From Streptomyces sp. G-G2 (lineage in GTDB: Bacteria; Actinomycetota; Actinomycetes; Streptomycetales; Streptomycetaceae), in the NCBI RefSeq assembly GCF_030063135.1, contig NZ_JASISO010000018.1:1-64000 (forward strand): a stretch of DNA of 64,000 nt, in the 5' to 3' direction. The notes beneath the pieces were generated by a model. That model saw nothing but the letters and a program-made list of their open reading frames with translations. It was not told the origin of the DNA and did no database searches. The translations under genes were made by a program, and so were the position numbers. Below, in pieces: positions 17,732 to 26,789 of this stretch; the stretch's first letter is position 1, and each line of letters begins with the position of its first letter.

Positions 17732-18673
17732 ATGACCATGGCCGATGTGTCGGCGAAGCCCCTGTCCGACTGCCGAGCGACCGCACCTTTCTGGCTGATC
17801 CTCGGCGGCGCCCTTGACCAGGACCGGATCACCGCTGAACTCGTGGACGGGTTCGAGCGTGTTCTGGGCGACCGCAGTGCGGTGATGCGGACCAGCGAGC
17901 TGGTACTCGGCGTGTCCGGCGGGCGCCTGACGCTGTACGACCTCCAGGGCTTGCCGCTCGCGCCGCCGGAAGTCGCCTATGCGCGCCTGTCCACCCCCCG
18001 GCTCTCCACGGACCGGGAGATCACCCTGCTGCGGCACCTGGAGGGCATGGGCACGGTGCTGCTCAACCCGATCGATGCCGTGCTGGCCTGCGTGAACAAG
18101 TTCTGGCACCTGCAACAACTCGCGGTCGCCGGGCTTCCCGTACCCGATACCCGCAGCTACGTCGACGCGTCGATGACGGATGTGGTCCGCGCGGGGGTGC
18201 CGGAGCCGTGCGTGGTGAAATCGGTACGAGGCCATCGCGGGCGACGTGTCTTCCTGGCCCGTGACGCGGCGATGCTCCATGACATCCAGGGCAGCCTCAG
18301 CGACGACGCGCCCTACCTGTTCCAGGAGTACGTGCGGTACTCGCACGGACGGGACCTGCGGGTCGTCGTGGTCGACGGACAGGCTGTCGCGGCGCAGGTC
18401 CGCGTGGCCGCCGACGGCGGTCTCAAATCGAACCTGGCCCAGGGCGGAACCTCGACCCCGTGCACCGGGCTGCACCCCGCGGGGGAGGCGCTCGCGGTGG
18501 CGGCGGCGGAGGTGCTCGGGCTTGGAGTCGCGGGCGTGGACCTGCTCTTCGAGCCGGACGGCAGCTTCACGATCTGCGAGGTGAACGCGAACGTCGGGTG
18601 GCGTGAACACCTGCATCAGATCGTCCCGGCCATCGCCCGGACCTGCGACGCCCGGCTGCGCGCCCGGCGGTGA
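17732..18673 (+). CDS. RimK-like ATP-grasp ligase
   Basis: 313 residues from ATG 17732, with GAGGAG upstream. The C-terminal two thirds are an ATP-grasp domain: CVVKSVRGHRGRRVFLARD (ATP-binding strand and lysine, about residue 155), YLFQEYVRYSHGRDLRVVVV, then GVAGVDLLFEPDGSFTICEV and NANVGW with the Mg-binding Glu/Asn. Relatives ligate amino acids to a carboxylate (RimK, LysX, peptide ligases). An N-terminal helical/strand domain (ERVLGDRSAVMRTSELVLG) precedes it. No carrier protein or peptide is adjacent, so the substrate is unknown. Confidence 0.8.
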   Translation: MTMADVSAKPLSDCRATAPFWLILGGALDQDRITAELVDGFERVLGDRSAVMRTSELVLGVSGGRLTLYDLQGLPLAPPEVAYARLSTPRLSTDREITLLRHLEGMGTVLLNPIDAVLACVNKFWHLQQLAVAGLPVPDTRSYVDASMTDVVRAGVPEPCVVKSVRGHRGRRVFLARDAAMLHDIQGSLSDDAPYLFQEYVRYSHGRDLRVVVVDGQAVAAQVRVAADGGLKSNLAQGGTSTPCTGLHPAGEALAVAAAEVLGLGVAGVDLLFEPDGSFTICEVNANVGWREHLHQIVPAIARTCDARLRARR

Positions 18674-18840
18674 CCAACCAGCTCGGGCGGCGACCGATGG
18701 CCGATGACGGTGTGCGTGCGGCTTGACCGGCGGCCTCCGGGTCCGCCCTCGCGCCGTCGTCCACGTCTGCGTCCTGCTCCGGGACCCAGGAGTACGGAGG
18801 ACGTCAGCCCGCTGGATCCGAAGCCCAGGAGGAACCGGCC

Positions 18841-20226
18841 GTGCGCCCGGACACACCATCTGACGAGGACACCACGAGCCCGAGCCCCAGCCCGAGCCCC
18901 AGCCCGAGCCCGAGCCCCGGCTTAAGTCCCAGCCCCGGCCCGGGACCCGCACGATCGACGGACGGCAACGGAAGCCGACGGACGCTCAGGTCGCTGCGCC
19001 ACCGGGACTTCCGCCTGCTCGCGGTGGGCCAACTCGCTTCCCAAACCGGGACGTGGATGCAGAAAGTGGCGCAGACCTGGCTGGTCCTCGACCTGTCCCA
19101 CGGTGACGGCACCGCCCTTGGCGTCGTCACGGCGCTCCAGTTTCTCCCCCTGCTGTTCCTCGGCCCGTGGGGCGGAGTCCTCGCGGACCGCTACCCGCAG
19201 CGGCAGATCCTGCTCGTCACCCAGTCGGTGCTGTGCCTGGTCTCCCTGCTGCCGGGAGTGCTGGCCCTGACCGGTGCGGTGAGTCTGCGGGCCGTCTACG
19301 CCTTCGCGCTGGCGATGGGACTGACCTTGGCCGCGGAGAAGCCGGCCCTGCAGTCCTTCATCGCACAGACCGTTCCCAAGGCGGACCTGCCCAACGCGGT
19401 GGCGCTGGACACCGCGGCGTTCAACCTCGCCCGGATCGCCGGCCCTGCCTTGACCGGCCCTGTGATCGGCGCCTTCGGGGTCGCGCCCGCGTTCTTCCTC
19501 AACTCCTTCTCCTACCTCGTCGTGCTCGGTGCCCTGCTCCGCATGAAGCCGGTACCTCGGCGCACGGCCGGTGTCTCCTCATCGGCCCGGCATCCCAAGG
19601 GGCAGGTACGGGAGTTGCTGCGATACGTGCGGGGCCGCCCGGACCTCGGCTCCCCCCTCATCCTGGTCGGCGTGGTCGCGGGGTTCGGCATGAACTTCCA
19701 GATCACCACCGCCCTGATGGCGAGCGACGTCTTCCACACCTCGTCGATCGCCTTCGGGCTCGGCTCCACCGCGTTCGCGGTCGGCGCGGTGACGGGTTCC
19801 GTGGCGGCTGCACGCAGTGACCACTGCGGACGCGCCTACCTCGCGGGCACGGCGTTCGCCTTCGGTGTGCTGGAAGTCGTCACGAGCACGATGCCCCACC
19901 AGGCGGCCTTCCTGCTCATGCTGGTGCCCACCGGCGCCGTGCTGATCCTGTTCATGACGGCCGTGAAGTCGGCCCTGCAACTGGGCACGGACGATGCCAT
20001 GCGCGGCCGTGTCATGAGCTTGTACACACTCGCCTCCCTCGGTACCACGCCGCTCACGGCCCCGCTGATCGGATGGATCTCCAGCGCCGCGACCCCCCGA
20101 GCCGGCCTCGCGGTCGGCGGTCTGGCCTCGGCGCTGGCCGCGGTATCCGTCGGCGTGCGCAGGCAGGGGCCCGTGCACCCGCGGGCCCCGCTCTTCGGTC
20201 GGCAACGTCGTCAGCGGCGGTGTTAA
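18841..20226 (+). CDS. MFS transporter (EntS-like) with Pro-Ser N-terminal tail
   Basis: 461 residues from GTG 18841 (AGGAGG at about 18830). Residues 12-36 are a cytoplasmic Ser-Pro repeat encoded by AGCCCG/AGCCCC hexamers (18877-18935). The membrane part starts at RHRDFRLLAVGQLASQTGTW and has about twelve helices with motif A GGVLADRYPQRQILL. The MFS_3 branch typically exports siderophores or small hydrophobic compounds. The tail may vary by repeat slippage. It is probably independent of the ATP-grasp gene 170 bp upstream. Confidence 0.85.
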   Translation: MRPDTPSDEDTTSPSPSPSPSPSPSPGLSPSPGPGPARSTDGNGSRRTLRSLRHRDFRLLAVGQLASQTGTWMQKVAQTWLVLDLSHGDGTALGVVTALQFLPLLFLGPWGGVLADRYPQRQILLVTQSVLCLVSLLPGVLALTGAVSLRAVYAFALAMGLTLAAEKPALQSFIAQTVPKADLPNAVALDTAAFNLARIAGPALTGPVIGAFGVAPAFFLNSFSYLVVLGALLRMKPVPRRTAGVSSSARHPKGQVRELLRYVRGRPDLGSPLILVGVVAGFGMNFQITTALMASDVFHTSSIAFGLGSTAFAVGAVTGSVAAARSDHCGRAYLAGTAFAFGVLEVVTSTMPHQAAFLLMLVPTGAVLILFMTAVKSALQLGTDDAMRGRVMSLYTLASLGTTPLTAPLIGWISSAATPRAGLAVGGLASALAAVSVGVRRQGPVHPRAPLFGRQRRQRRC

Positions 20227-20270
20227 CCGCCGTCTCAGCAGCCGTTCTTCTCGCGGGATCAGGTCCGGGT

Positions 20271-20987
20271 TCAGTGGAGGATGCTCACCGCGCGGGCGAT
20301 CACCAGGAGCGAGGTGAGCAGGGCGGCCACGCTCTCGACGGCCATCATGAGTTTCGCCCGGGAGGAGAGCGGCATCGTGTCCGTCGGACTGAAGGCGGTG
20401 GAGTTCGTGACGGACACGTACAGGTAGTCCGCCAGCGTCGGGACCCAGTCGGAATTCTTGCTCGCCCCGTCCGCGACTTCTTCGACCGCGTCGTCGTTCT
20501 CGTCCTGGGAGAAGCGGAAGTCCGCCAACGGCAGCTCGTCGCGGGGGACCTGCGTACGGCTCACCGGGCCTCCCCGGTCGAGTTCCCAGTAGGCCAGGCC
20601 GAACACGATGATGTTCGTCAGCCAGACCTGGAAGGCCGCGATCAACAGCGAGCGACCGTCCGAGACCTTCGCGTGGACCAGCTGGTCGACAAGTAGCCCC
20701 AGTGCCACCAGGTTGCTTGCCGCGATGATCAGCACGAGGGTGAGGGACAGCGCCCGAAACGTCCTCGTCTGACGCGTCAGACGTCGTGGGTTGATGGCGA
20801 TCAGCGGCAGCAGCAGCAGGATCTCCAGGCCGGGCAGAACGTACCGGGGGGCGACCAGAAGCTGCTGGGGCAGCGCCAGATACAGGCAGATCGCCACAAG
20901 TGTCGCGGCCACGGCCGGGAGCCGAGCCTCTCCACGACGCTCGTGGCGAGGGTGGCGGGTGCTGGCGGTCACACGGTCGCGCCCCAT
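20271..20987 (-). CDS. Integral membrane protein with channel-like C-terminus
   Basis: 238 residues starting MGRDRVTASTRHPRHERRGE. There are about five hydrophobic helices: VAATLVAICLYLALP, YVLPGLEILLLLPLIAI, LTLVLIIAASNLVALGLLVD, a NIIVFGLAYWELD helix, and a terminal helix (LMMAVESVAALLTSLLVIA). The segment LADYLYVSVTNSTAFSPTDT before the last helix has the layout of a two-helix ion-channel pore but lacks the GYG filter. Function is unknown. A short coupled frame overlaps its start. Confidence 0.7.
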   Translation of the reverse strand: MGRDRVTASTRHPRHERRGEARLPAVAATLVAICLYLALPQQLLVAPRYVLPGLEILLLLPLIAINPRRLTRQTRTFRALSLTLVLIIAASNLVALGLLVDQLVHAKVSDGRSLLIAAFQVWLTNIIVFGLAYWELDRGGPVSRTQVPRDELPLADFRFSQDENDDAVEEVADGASKNSDWVPTLADYLYVSVTNSTAFSPTDTMPLSSRAKLMMAVESVAALLTSLLVIARAVSILH

Positions 20988-21250
20988 GGCGGCCCTGCCC
21001 TTCGTGTCGTGTTCCACGGCATCGACCGCGCGGGCCACCTGCGGGGGCTCCGCGGCGTGAGGATCATCGTTCGAACCGAGCGCGCCGCAGCCGTCCCGCC
21101 CGGGCCCGAGGGCCGGTGGACGAGCCGCGTTCGCTCCGGCCGTCCGGGGGTGTCGTCCGGCAGCACGCACTCCCGCCCCGCCGACCGGCTGCCCCGCTCC
21201 GTGGGGGCCGTGCACCAGGCCGGCTCCTGCACCTGGTTCTGAGTGATCAT
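20969..21250 (-). CDS. Short leader-type ORF with a strong RBS
   Basis: ATG 21250 is preceded by GAAGGAGAACAACC, a near-ideal ribosome binding site. The 93-residue product (MITQNQVQEPAWCTAPTERG ...) has no recognised family. Its stop overlaps the start of the membrane protein gene at 20987 by 19 nt, suggesting translational coupling. It could be a real small protein or a decayed coding frame; composition past residue 20 is poor. Confidence 0.35.
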   Translation of the reverse strand: MITQNQVQEPAWCTAPTERGSRSAGRECVLPDDTPGRPERTRLVHRPSGPGGTAAARSVRTMILTPRSPRRWPARSMPWNTTRRAGPPWGATV

Positions 21251-21673
21251 GGTTGTTCTCCTTCGGGGTGCCGTTCCCACGGCCACCGCCCCGCCTACCC
21301 AGTGGCGGCCGACCGAAAAGAGGGCCGAGGCGCCCCCTCGGCCCGCCCCGGCCTGACGGCCACGACTGTACGTGCGCGAGTCGCCGCGACATGGGACCCC
21401 GCCCCCGTCTGCTGCGCCGCATCACTGGGGTGCTTCAGGAGGGGGGCGGTCTGCGGGGAGGTGAGCGGGCTCGTGCGGCGGCCCTCGCGTGGGGCGAGAG
21501 CGCGCCGGGCCGGGTGGGTCCCGGGCCCCGGGCCCCGCACTGAGCTTCACCAGCGGAGCCGGAGCCGGAGCCGGGAGCCGGAGCCCGACGGCCCGCAACG
21601 GCGGCCCCCGGACCGCCGTGACCTGCGAGTAGCGGTACTGATTGAGGGCCGGGCTTCGGGACAGAAGAGTGGT

Positions 21674-23257
21674 GTGCTGAAGATACTCGTGCTCGTTTTG
21701 TCCGGATCGCTCGCCGTGGGTGCCTCGGCCGCCGCCCTCCAGGTCTCGCCCTGGTGGTGGGCCGCGGCCCTCCCGCTACTGCTGCTCGTCGTGGTGGCTG
21801 TGTACGACCTCGTGCAGCGCCGACATTCCGTGCTGCGCAACTACCCCCTGCTCGGGCACCTCCGGTTCGCGATGGAGGCGCTGCGGCCGGAGCTCCAGCA
21901 GTACTTCATCGAGCGGAACTTCGACGGGCGCCCCTTCGACCGCGACACGCGCAGCATCGTCTACGAACGGGCCAAGGGCACCGACGCCGCGGAGCCGTTC
22001 GGCACCGAGCGGGACCTGTACCAGGCCGGCAGCGAGTACCTGACCCCGTCCATGGCCCCCCGGCCGGTGCGCACCGACCCGCCCAGGGTCCGGATCGGCG
22101 GGCCCGACTGCACCCGGCCGTACGACATGGCCCTCCTCAACGTCTCGGCGATGAGCTTCGGCTCGCTGTCCGCCAACGCCGTACTCGCCCTCAACACCGG
22201 CGCGCGGCTCGGAGGCTTCGCCCACGACACCGGCGAGGGCGGCCTCTCCGAGTACCACCTGCGCCCCGGAGGGGACCTCGTCTGGGAGATCGGCACCGGA
22301 TACTTCGGGTGCCGGACGGACGACGGCGGCTTCGACGAACGGCAGTTCGCCGAAAAGGCGGCCGACGCGCAGGTCAAGTGCGTATCGCTGAAGATCAGCC
22401 AGGGTGCCAAGCCCGGTATCGGCGGGGTGCTGCCGGGAGCCAAGGTGAACGCCGAGATCGCACGGGTACGGGGGGTCCCGCAGGGCGAGACCGTGATCTC
22501 GCCGCCCTTCCACCGCGTCTACTCCACGCCCCGGGAGCTGGTCCGTTTCCTCGCCCGGATGCGCGAGCTGGCCGACGGAAAGCCCGTCGGATTCAAGCTG
22601 TGCGTCGGTTCGCGCCGTGAGTTCCTCGCCGTGTGCAAGGCCATGCGGGACGAGGACGTCACGCCCGACTTCATCGTCGTCGACGGCGCGGAGGGCGGTA
22701 CGGGCGCGGCGCCGCTGGAGTTCGCCGACAACGTCGGCCTGCCGCTCAGCGAAGGGCTGATGACCGTGCACAACGCCCTCGTGGGGGTCGGACTGCGCGA
22801 CCGGATCCGGATCGGAGCCAGCGGCAAGGTCGCCACCGGCAGTGACCTCGTCAAACGCCTGCTCCAAGGCGCCGACTACACGAACGCGGCCCGCGCGATG
22901 ATGTTCGCGATCGGCTGCATCCAGGCCCAGCGCTGCCACACCAACACCTGCCCCGTGGGAGTCGCCACCCAGGACGAGCGGCGCGCCCGCGCGCTCGACG
23001 TCGGCGACAAGTCGCAGCGCGTACGGCGCTACCAGGAGGCGACGGTCAAGAGCGCCCTCCAGATCATTGCGTCGATGGGGGTCGACGAGCCGCAGGATCT
23101 GCACCCCCACATGCTGCTCCAGCGCGTGGACCCGCAGACGGTGCGCTCGTACGCCGAACTGTACGAATGGCTCACACCCGGACAGCTGCTCGCATCACCT
23201 CCCGACGACTGGGCATCCGATTGGCTGGCGGCCGATCCCGACCGCTTCACGCACTGA
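21674..23257 (+). CDS. FMN-binding glutamate synthase-like protein
   Basis: 527 residues. An N-terminal membrane helix pair (LKILVLVLSGSLAVGASAAA, PWWWAAALPLLLLVVVAVYD) precedes a GltB central FMN-binding barrel: LLNVSAMSFGSLSANAVLAL, the GGLSEYHLR segment, FIVVDGAEGGTGAAPLEFAD and RIRIGASGKVATG. The three-cysteine 3Fe-4S-type motif is present in AIGCIQAQRCHTNTCPVGVA. The glutaminase domain is absent, so it is not a complete glutamate synthase. Membrane-anchored GltS-like proteins of this type have no settled role. The next gene begins 25 bp downstream, implying co-transcription. Confidence 0.85.
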   Translation: MLKILVLVLSGSLAVGASAAALQVSPWWWAAALPLLLLVVVAVYDLVQRRHSVLRNYPLLGHLRFAMEALRPELQQYFIERNFDGRPFDRDTRSIVYERAKGTDAAEPFGTERDLYQAGSEYLTPSMAPRPVRTDPPRVRIGGPDCTRPYDMALLNVSAMSFGSLSANAVLALNTGARLGGFAHDTGEGGLSEYHLRPGGDLVWEIGTGYFGCRTDDGGFDERQFAEKAADAQVKCVSLKISQGAKPGIGGVLPGAKVNAEIARVRGVPQGETVISPPFHRVYSTPRELVRFLARMRELADGKPVGFKLCVGSRREFLAVCKAMRDEDVTPDFIVVDGAEGGTGAAPLEFADNVGLPLSEGLMTVHNALVGVGLRDRIRIGASGKVATGSDLVKRLLQGADYTNAARAMMFAIGCIQAQRCHTNTCPVGVATQDERRARALDVGDKSQRVRRYQEATVKSALQIIASMGVDEPQDLHPHMLLQRVDPQTVRSYAELYEWLTPGQLLASPPDDWASDWLAADPDRFTH

Positions 23258-23282
23258 CAACCGCCGGACCGGAGGCCTTCCC

Positions 23283-25010
23283 GTGGCACGAACCGTCGCC
23301 CACGTCATCGTCGACGCACTCAAGGAGCTGGGTGTCCGACACGTCTTCGGCGTCGTCGGAGACGCCCTGAACCCGCTGACCGACGCGATTCGCACCACGG
23401 ACGACCTGGACTGGGTCGGCTGCCGGCACGAAGAGGCCGCGGCCTTCGCCGCCGGGGCCCAGTCGCAGCTCTCCGGAAACCTCGGCGTGTGCATGGGAAC
23501 CGTGGGACCGGGCTCCGTACACCTCCTCAACGGGCTGTACGACGCGGCCAAGAGCCACACCCCCGTCCTCGCGATCTGCGGGCAGGTGCCCCTCGCCGAG
23601 ATCGGCAGCGACTACTTCCAGGAAGTCGACAACGACCTGCTCTTTCGTGACGTGGCCGTCTACCGCGCCACCGTCACTTCTCCCGAGCAGATGCCCCGCA
23701 TGCTCGAATCAGCCGTGCGCGCGGCCGTCAGCCAGGGCGGAGTGGCCGTCCTGACGGTCCCCGGCGACCTCGGCGACCAGGAACTGGGCGAGGACCGACC
23801 GACGCGCTTCGCCCTCGACCGGGCCGTCACCCGGCCCGACGACCCCGCCCTCGCCCAGGCCGCCGAACTCCTGAACTCCGCCTCCCGCGTCACCCTGCTG
23901 GTCGGCCGCGGGGCACGCGACGCCCGCGCCGAGGTCCTGCGTACCGCCGAGCTGCTCTCCTCGCCGATGGTGCTCACGCTCAAGGGGAAGGAGGGCTTCG
24001 AGGACGGCAACCCCTTCCAGGTGGGCCAGACCGGGCTGATCGGCAACCCCGCCGCCTCCCACGCACTCGACAGCGGTGACGCGCTCCTCATGCTGGGCAC
24101 CGACTTCCCCTACCGCGACTGGTACCCGAAGGACTGCAAGGTCGTCCAGATCGACACCCGCGAGGAGCACCTGGGCCGCCGGGTTCCCGTGGACGTGGGT
24201 CTCGCGGGCGATGTCGGAGCCACTCTGCGGGCCTTGCTGCCGCTGCTGGAGGAGGTGCCGGACCGTACCCACCTTGACGCGGCCCGGGAGCGGTTCGCCC
24301 ACTGGCAGGAAGGCCAGCAGCGCCTGGCCGACCCGCACCACGACCACCGCTGGACCGGGAAGCTCCGGGCGGCGCTGGACAACCGCGACCATCAGATCCG
24401 CCCCGAGGCGCTGGCCGCCGCCGTGGACGGCCATGCCGCCGACGACGCCGTGTTCACCTCCGACACCGGTATGGCCACCGTCTGGCTCTCCCGCTTCGTC
24501 ACCATGCGCGGCACCAGGCGGCTGATCGGCTCGTACAACCTCGGCTCGATGGCCAACGCCATGCCCCAGGCCCTCGGGGCCCAGCTCTGGGCGCCGGACC
24601 GGCAGATCGTCGCCTTCTGCGGCGACGGCGGACTGAGCATGCTGCTCGGGGACCTCATGACGATCAAGACGTACCAGCTGCCGGTCAAGCTCGTCGTCTT
24701 CGACAACCGCCGCTTGGGCATGGTCAAGCTCGAACAGGAGCAAGCAGGCCTGCCCGAATTCGGTACGGAACTCGACAATCCAGACTTCGCCGCCGTCGCC
24801 ACGGCCCTCGGTCTGACCGGGATCCGCGTCACCGACCCGGCAGACCTCGACGACAGCGTCCGCCGGGCCTTCGAGACGCCGGGCCCGGTCCTGCTGGACG
24901 TGCTCACCAACCCGGAGGAAGTGGCCGTGCCGGGCAAGCCGACCGTGTCGCAGGGCTGGGGCTTCGCCATTGCCAAGGTCAAGGAGATCCTCCCGAGCCG
25001 CGAGGGGTGA
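23283..25010 (+). CDS. Thiamine diphosphate-dependent pyruvate oxidase/dehydrogenase-like enzyme
   Basis: 575 residues from GTG 23283 (GGAGG at 23270-23274). All three ThDP-fold domains are visible. The Pyr domain carries the activating Glu in GCRHEEAAAFAAGAQSQLSG, the central domain has VTLLVGRGARDARAE, and the PP domain has FCGDGGLSMLLGDLMTIKTY with the metal-binding GDG...N (VVFDNRRLG). PoxB-type enzymes decarboxylate pyruvate to acetate at the membrane. It lacks an evident C-terminal lipid-binding helix. Pairing with a membrane-anchored FMN/Fe-S protein suggests electron transfer between the two products (inference). Confidence 0.85.
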   Translation: MARTVAHVIVDALKELGVRHVFGVVGDALNPLTDAIRTTDDLDWVGCRHEEAAAFAAGAQSQLSGNLGVCMGTVGPGSVHLLNGLYDAAKSHTPVLAICGQVPLAEIGSDYFQEVDNDLLFRDVAVYRATVTSPEQMPRMLESAVRAAVSQGGVAVLTVPGDLGDQELGEDRPTRFALDRAVTRPDDPALAQAAELLNSASRVTLLVGRGARDARAEVLRTAELLSSPMVLTLKGKEGFEDGNPFQVGQTGLIGNPAASHALDSGDALLMLGTDFPYRDWYPKDCKVVQIDTREEHLGRRVPVDVGLAGDVGATLRALLPLLEEVPDRTHLDAARERFAHWQEGQQRLADPHHDHRWTGKLRAALDNRDHQIRPEALAAAVDGHAADDAVFTSDTGMATVWLSRFVTMRGTRRLIGSYNLGSMANAMPQALGAQLWAPDRQIVAFCGDGGLSMLLGDLMTIKTYQLPVKLVVFDNRRLGMVKLEQEQAGLPEFGTELDNPDFAAVATALGLTGIRVTDPADLDDSVRRAFETPGPVLLDVLTNPEEVAVPGKPTVSQGWGFAIAKVKEILPSREG

Positions 25011-25280
25011 GCGCGGAGCACGCCGCGCCGACCGTCTGAGGGGACGGCGGCGGGAGCCGCCGGCGAGTAGGTGTGACCGGTGGCCGGAGGCCGGCCCAGC
25101 GAGGGGGTGACTCAACGACAGCTGCTGTCCCTGGCTCCTCCAGCTCCGCGGCCATGGGGCGACGCCGACGAACCGATGCTCCGCAGCGCCGTGAGGCCGC
25201 CGCAGCGGGTGCGCCGCACATCCGGATGGGGAAAGCTGGATGCGGCGGCGGCAGCAGCCGCGGCCGGGCGAGGAGGTCTC

Positions 25281-25757
25281 GTGGACGCTTCAGGAAACGA
25301 CAGGCGCACTCCCGCGCTCCGGACCCACGTGCGGACGGCGGTGCTGCTCTGTGCGGCCGCGGCACTCGCCGCTGCGACCGCGCCAGCCGCCGCCCAGGCC
25401 CGGAGAGTCCCCGAACGGGACCCGGTCCTGGTCGTCGACTGCTTCGCCCAGGCACAGGTGCGCCCCGAGGAATACCTGCTGGCCTGCGGCGACGGCAACA
25501 ACAAGCTCGTCCGGCTCCACTGGGACAGCTGGAGCACGCGGACCGCGACGGCCACTGGCACGGACCTGGCGAACGACTGCGTTCCCTACTGCGCGGCCGG
25601 CAGATTCCACAGGTACCCCGTCTCCGTGACCCTGAGCGACCCCCAGCCGTGGTCCGCCCACCCGGACCTCCAGCGGTTCACCACGATCCGGCTCCTCTAT
25701 GCGGGCACGGCGCCGTCCCCGCTCCCCAAGGACGTGACCTACAAGCTTCCCGGCTGA
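25281..25757 (+). CDS. Secreted hypothetical protein
   Basis: 158 residues from GTG 25281 with AGGAGG just upstream. A Sec signal peptide (RTHVRTAVLLCAAAALAAAT with APAAAQA cleavage region) precedes a mature part containing four cysteines (VVDCFAQ, LACGDG, NDCVPYCAAG) and ending in AGTAPSPLPKDVTYKLPG. Such small cysteine-bearing secreted proteins are frequent in Streptomyces and unassigned. A longer upstream frame is open but compositionally unlikely to be translated. Confidence 0.65.
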   Translation: MDASGNDRRTPALRTHVRTAVLLCAAAALAAATAPAAAQARRVPERDPVLVVDCFAQAQVRPEEYLLACGDGNNKLVRLHWDSWSTRTATATGTDLANDCVPYCAAGRFHRYPVSVTLSDPQPWSAHPDLQRFTTIRLLYAGTAPSPLPKDVTYKLPG

Positions 25758-25961
25758 CCCCCGCCGCATTCTGGGGCCGTCAGGTGGCCGTCAGGCGGGT
25801 GGCGTGTGGTGGCTGAGCGTGAGCGAGCCGCGCCCCGGGCGCGACGTGGCGCCCTACGACGACCCACTCCCACCATTACCATCCGTCACGAAAACATGCG
25901 GTCTGTGACGATTCGTGGCAGCGTGGCGGGTGGAACATCCCCGGCTTTCACGGAGTGAACG

Positions 25962-26156
25962 ATGAGCGGTACGCAGGACAAGAACCAGCAGCCGAGCAAG
26001 GGCCGCGAAGAGCAGGAGCGGCAGCACGAGAGGCAGCGTCCCGGCCAGGACGAGCCGAAGGAGATGCCCGGCCGCCCGTCGCGCGAAAGCCGTGAGGAGC
26101 CCACGCGCCGCCGTGAAGGGGAGCTGGACGACGACATGCGTGACGACGCGCTGTAG
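25962..26156 (+). CDS. Small, highly charged hypothetical protein
   Basis: 64 residues, almost entirely Glu, Arg, Gln, Lys and Pro (SGTQDKNQQPSKGREEQERQ ... ELDDDMRDDAL), predicted disordered. GGAG lies before the ATG. Similar short disordered proteins occur in streptomycetes as stress-associated genes, but no family is assigned here. Confidence 0.5.
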   Translation: MSGTQDKNQQPSKGREEQERQHERQRPGQDEPKEMPGRPSRESREEPTRRREGELDDDMRDDAL

Positions 26157-26474
26157 TCAGCGCCGTGACGTGGCGGGCCCGCCCGGTCAGCACCCCCGGG
26201 CGGGCCCTGCCATGTGTGCACGTGCGTACGGGCCGCGCGGCGGCAGTCGCGGAACGTTCTGCGGCGGGTCCCGGGTCCCGGGCAGGCGGTGGGCGGTCAG
26301 GGTCGCCGATCGGGGTGTCGTCGGGGGCCACCAGCCCCGGCTTCCTCCGAGCTCTCGGCGGGCACGCCCGTCCGCGTGTGTCGCGGGCGTGACACGGGCT
26401 CGTTTCCTCTGGTGCGGGGCTGAGGTGGGCGTGTAGCGTTTGCGTCAGCTGTCGTGGTTCGGAAGTTCCCCTTT
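26157..26474. other. Gap upstream of the cold-shock gene
   Basis: No supported gene. The stretch AGGCGGTGGGCGGTCAGGG at about 26284 also occurs at about 845, near the DUF6479 gene end. On the minus strand it reads PDDTPIGDPDRPPPARD, resembling a DUF6479 tail, so a decayed paralogue is possible. Confidence 0.3.
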
Positions 26475-26500
26475 GCCCACGCCGAAGGTGTGGGCGTTTT
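26475..26500 (+). promoter_or_regulatory. Leader hairpin with T run before the cold-shock gene
   Basis: GCCCACGCC (26475-26483) pairs with GGTGTGGGC (26487-26495) around GAA, with one wobble pair, and is followed by G-TTTT. It lies about 90 bp upstream of the start codon, where cold-shock genes carry a long 5' UTR. It could attenuate transcription or change structure with temperature. Confidence 0.55.
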
Positions 26501-26585
26501 GCTGTGCTGTGCCGCAGGAACCAGGGCGATCACCTCCGTCTTCCGCATGGTGCGGTTGGCGTTCATCGACTGGAAGGCATGAAAC

Positions 26586-26789
26586 ATGGCTACGGGAACT
26601 GTGAAGTGGTTCAACGCTGAAAAGGGCTTCGGCTTCATCGCTCAGGAGGGTGGCGGCCCGGACGTGTTCGCCCACTACTCGGCGATCAATTCCTCGGGCT
26701 TCCGTGAGCTCCAGGAGGGCCAGGTCGTGACGTTCGACGTCACCCAGGGCCAGAAGGGCCCGCAGGCCGAGAACATCAGCCCGGCCTAG
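26586..26789 (+). CDS. Cold-shock protein (CspA family)
   Basis: 67 residues making a complete single OB-fold cold-shock domain. It has the RNP1 motif KGFGFI (within EKGFGFIAQEGGG) and RNP2 motif VFAHYSAI, plus TGTVKWFNAEKG at the N-terminus. These proteins bind single-stranded RNA and DNA and act as RNA chaperones or antiterminators. The long leader with a hairpin (26475-26500) suggests post-transcriptional control. Confidence 0.95.
   Translation: MATGTVKWFNAEKGFGFIAQEGGGPDVFAHYSAINSSGFRELQEGQVVTFDVTQGQKGPQAENISPA

Noticed and set aside
26284..26331. Possible DUF6479 tail on the minus strand
   Set aside because: Only about 17 residues of similarity and no upstream body, so listed only as a remark in the gap entry.
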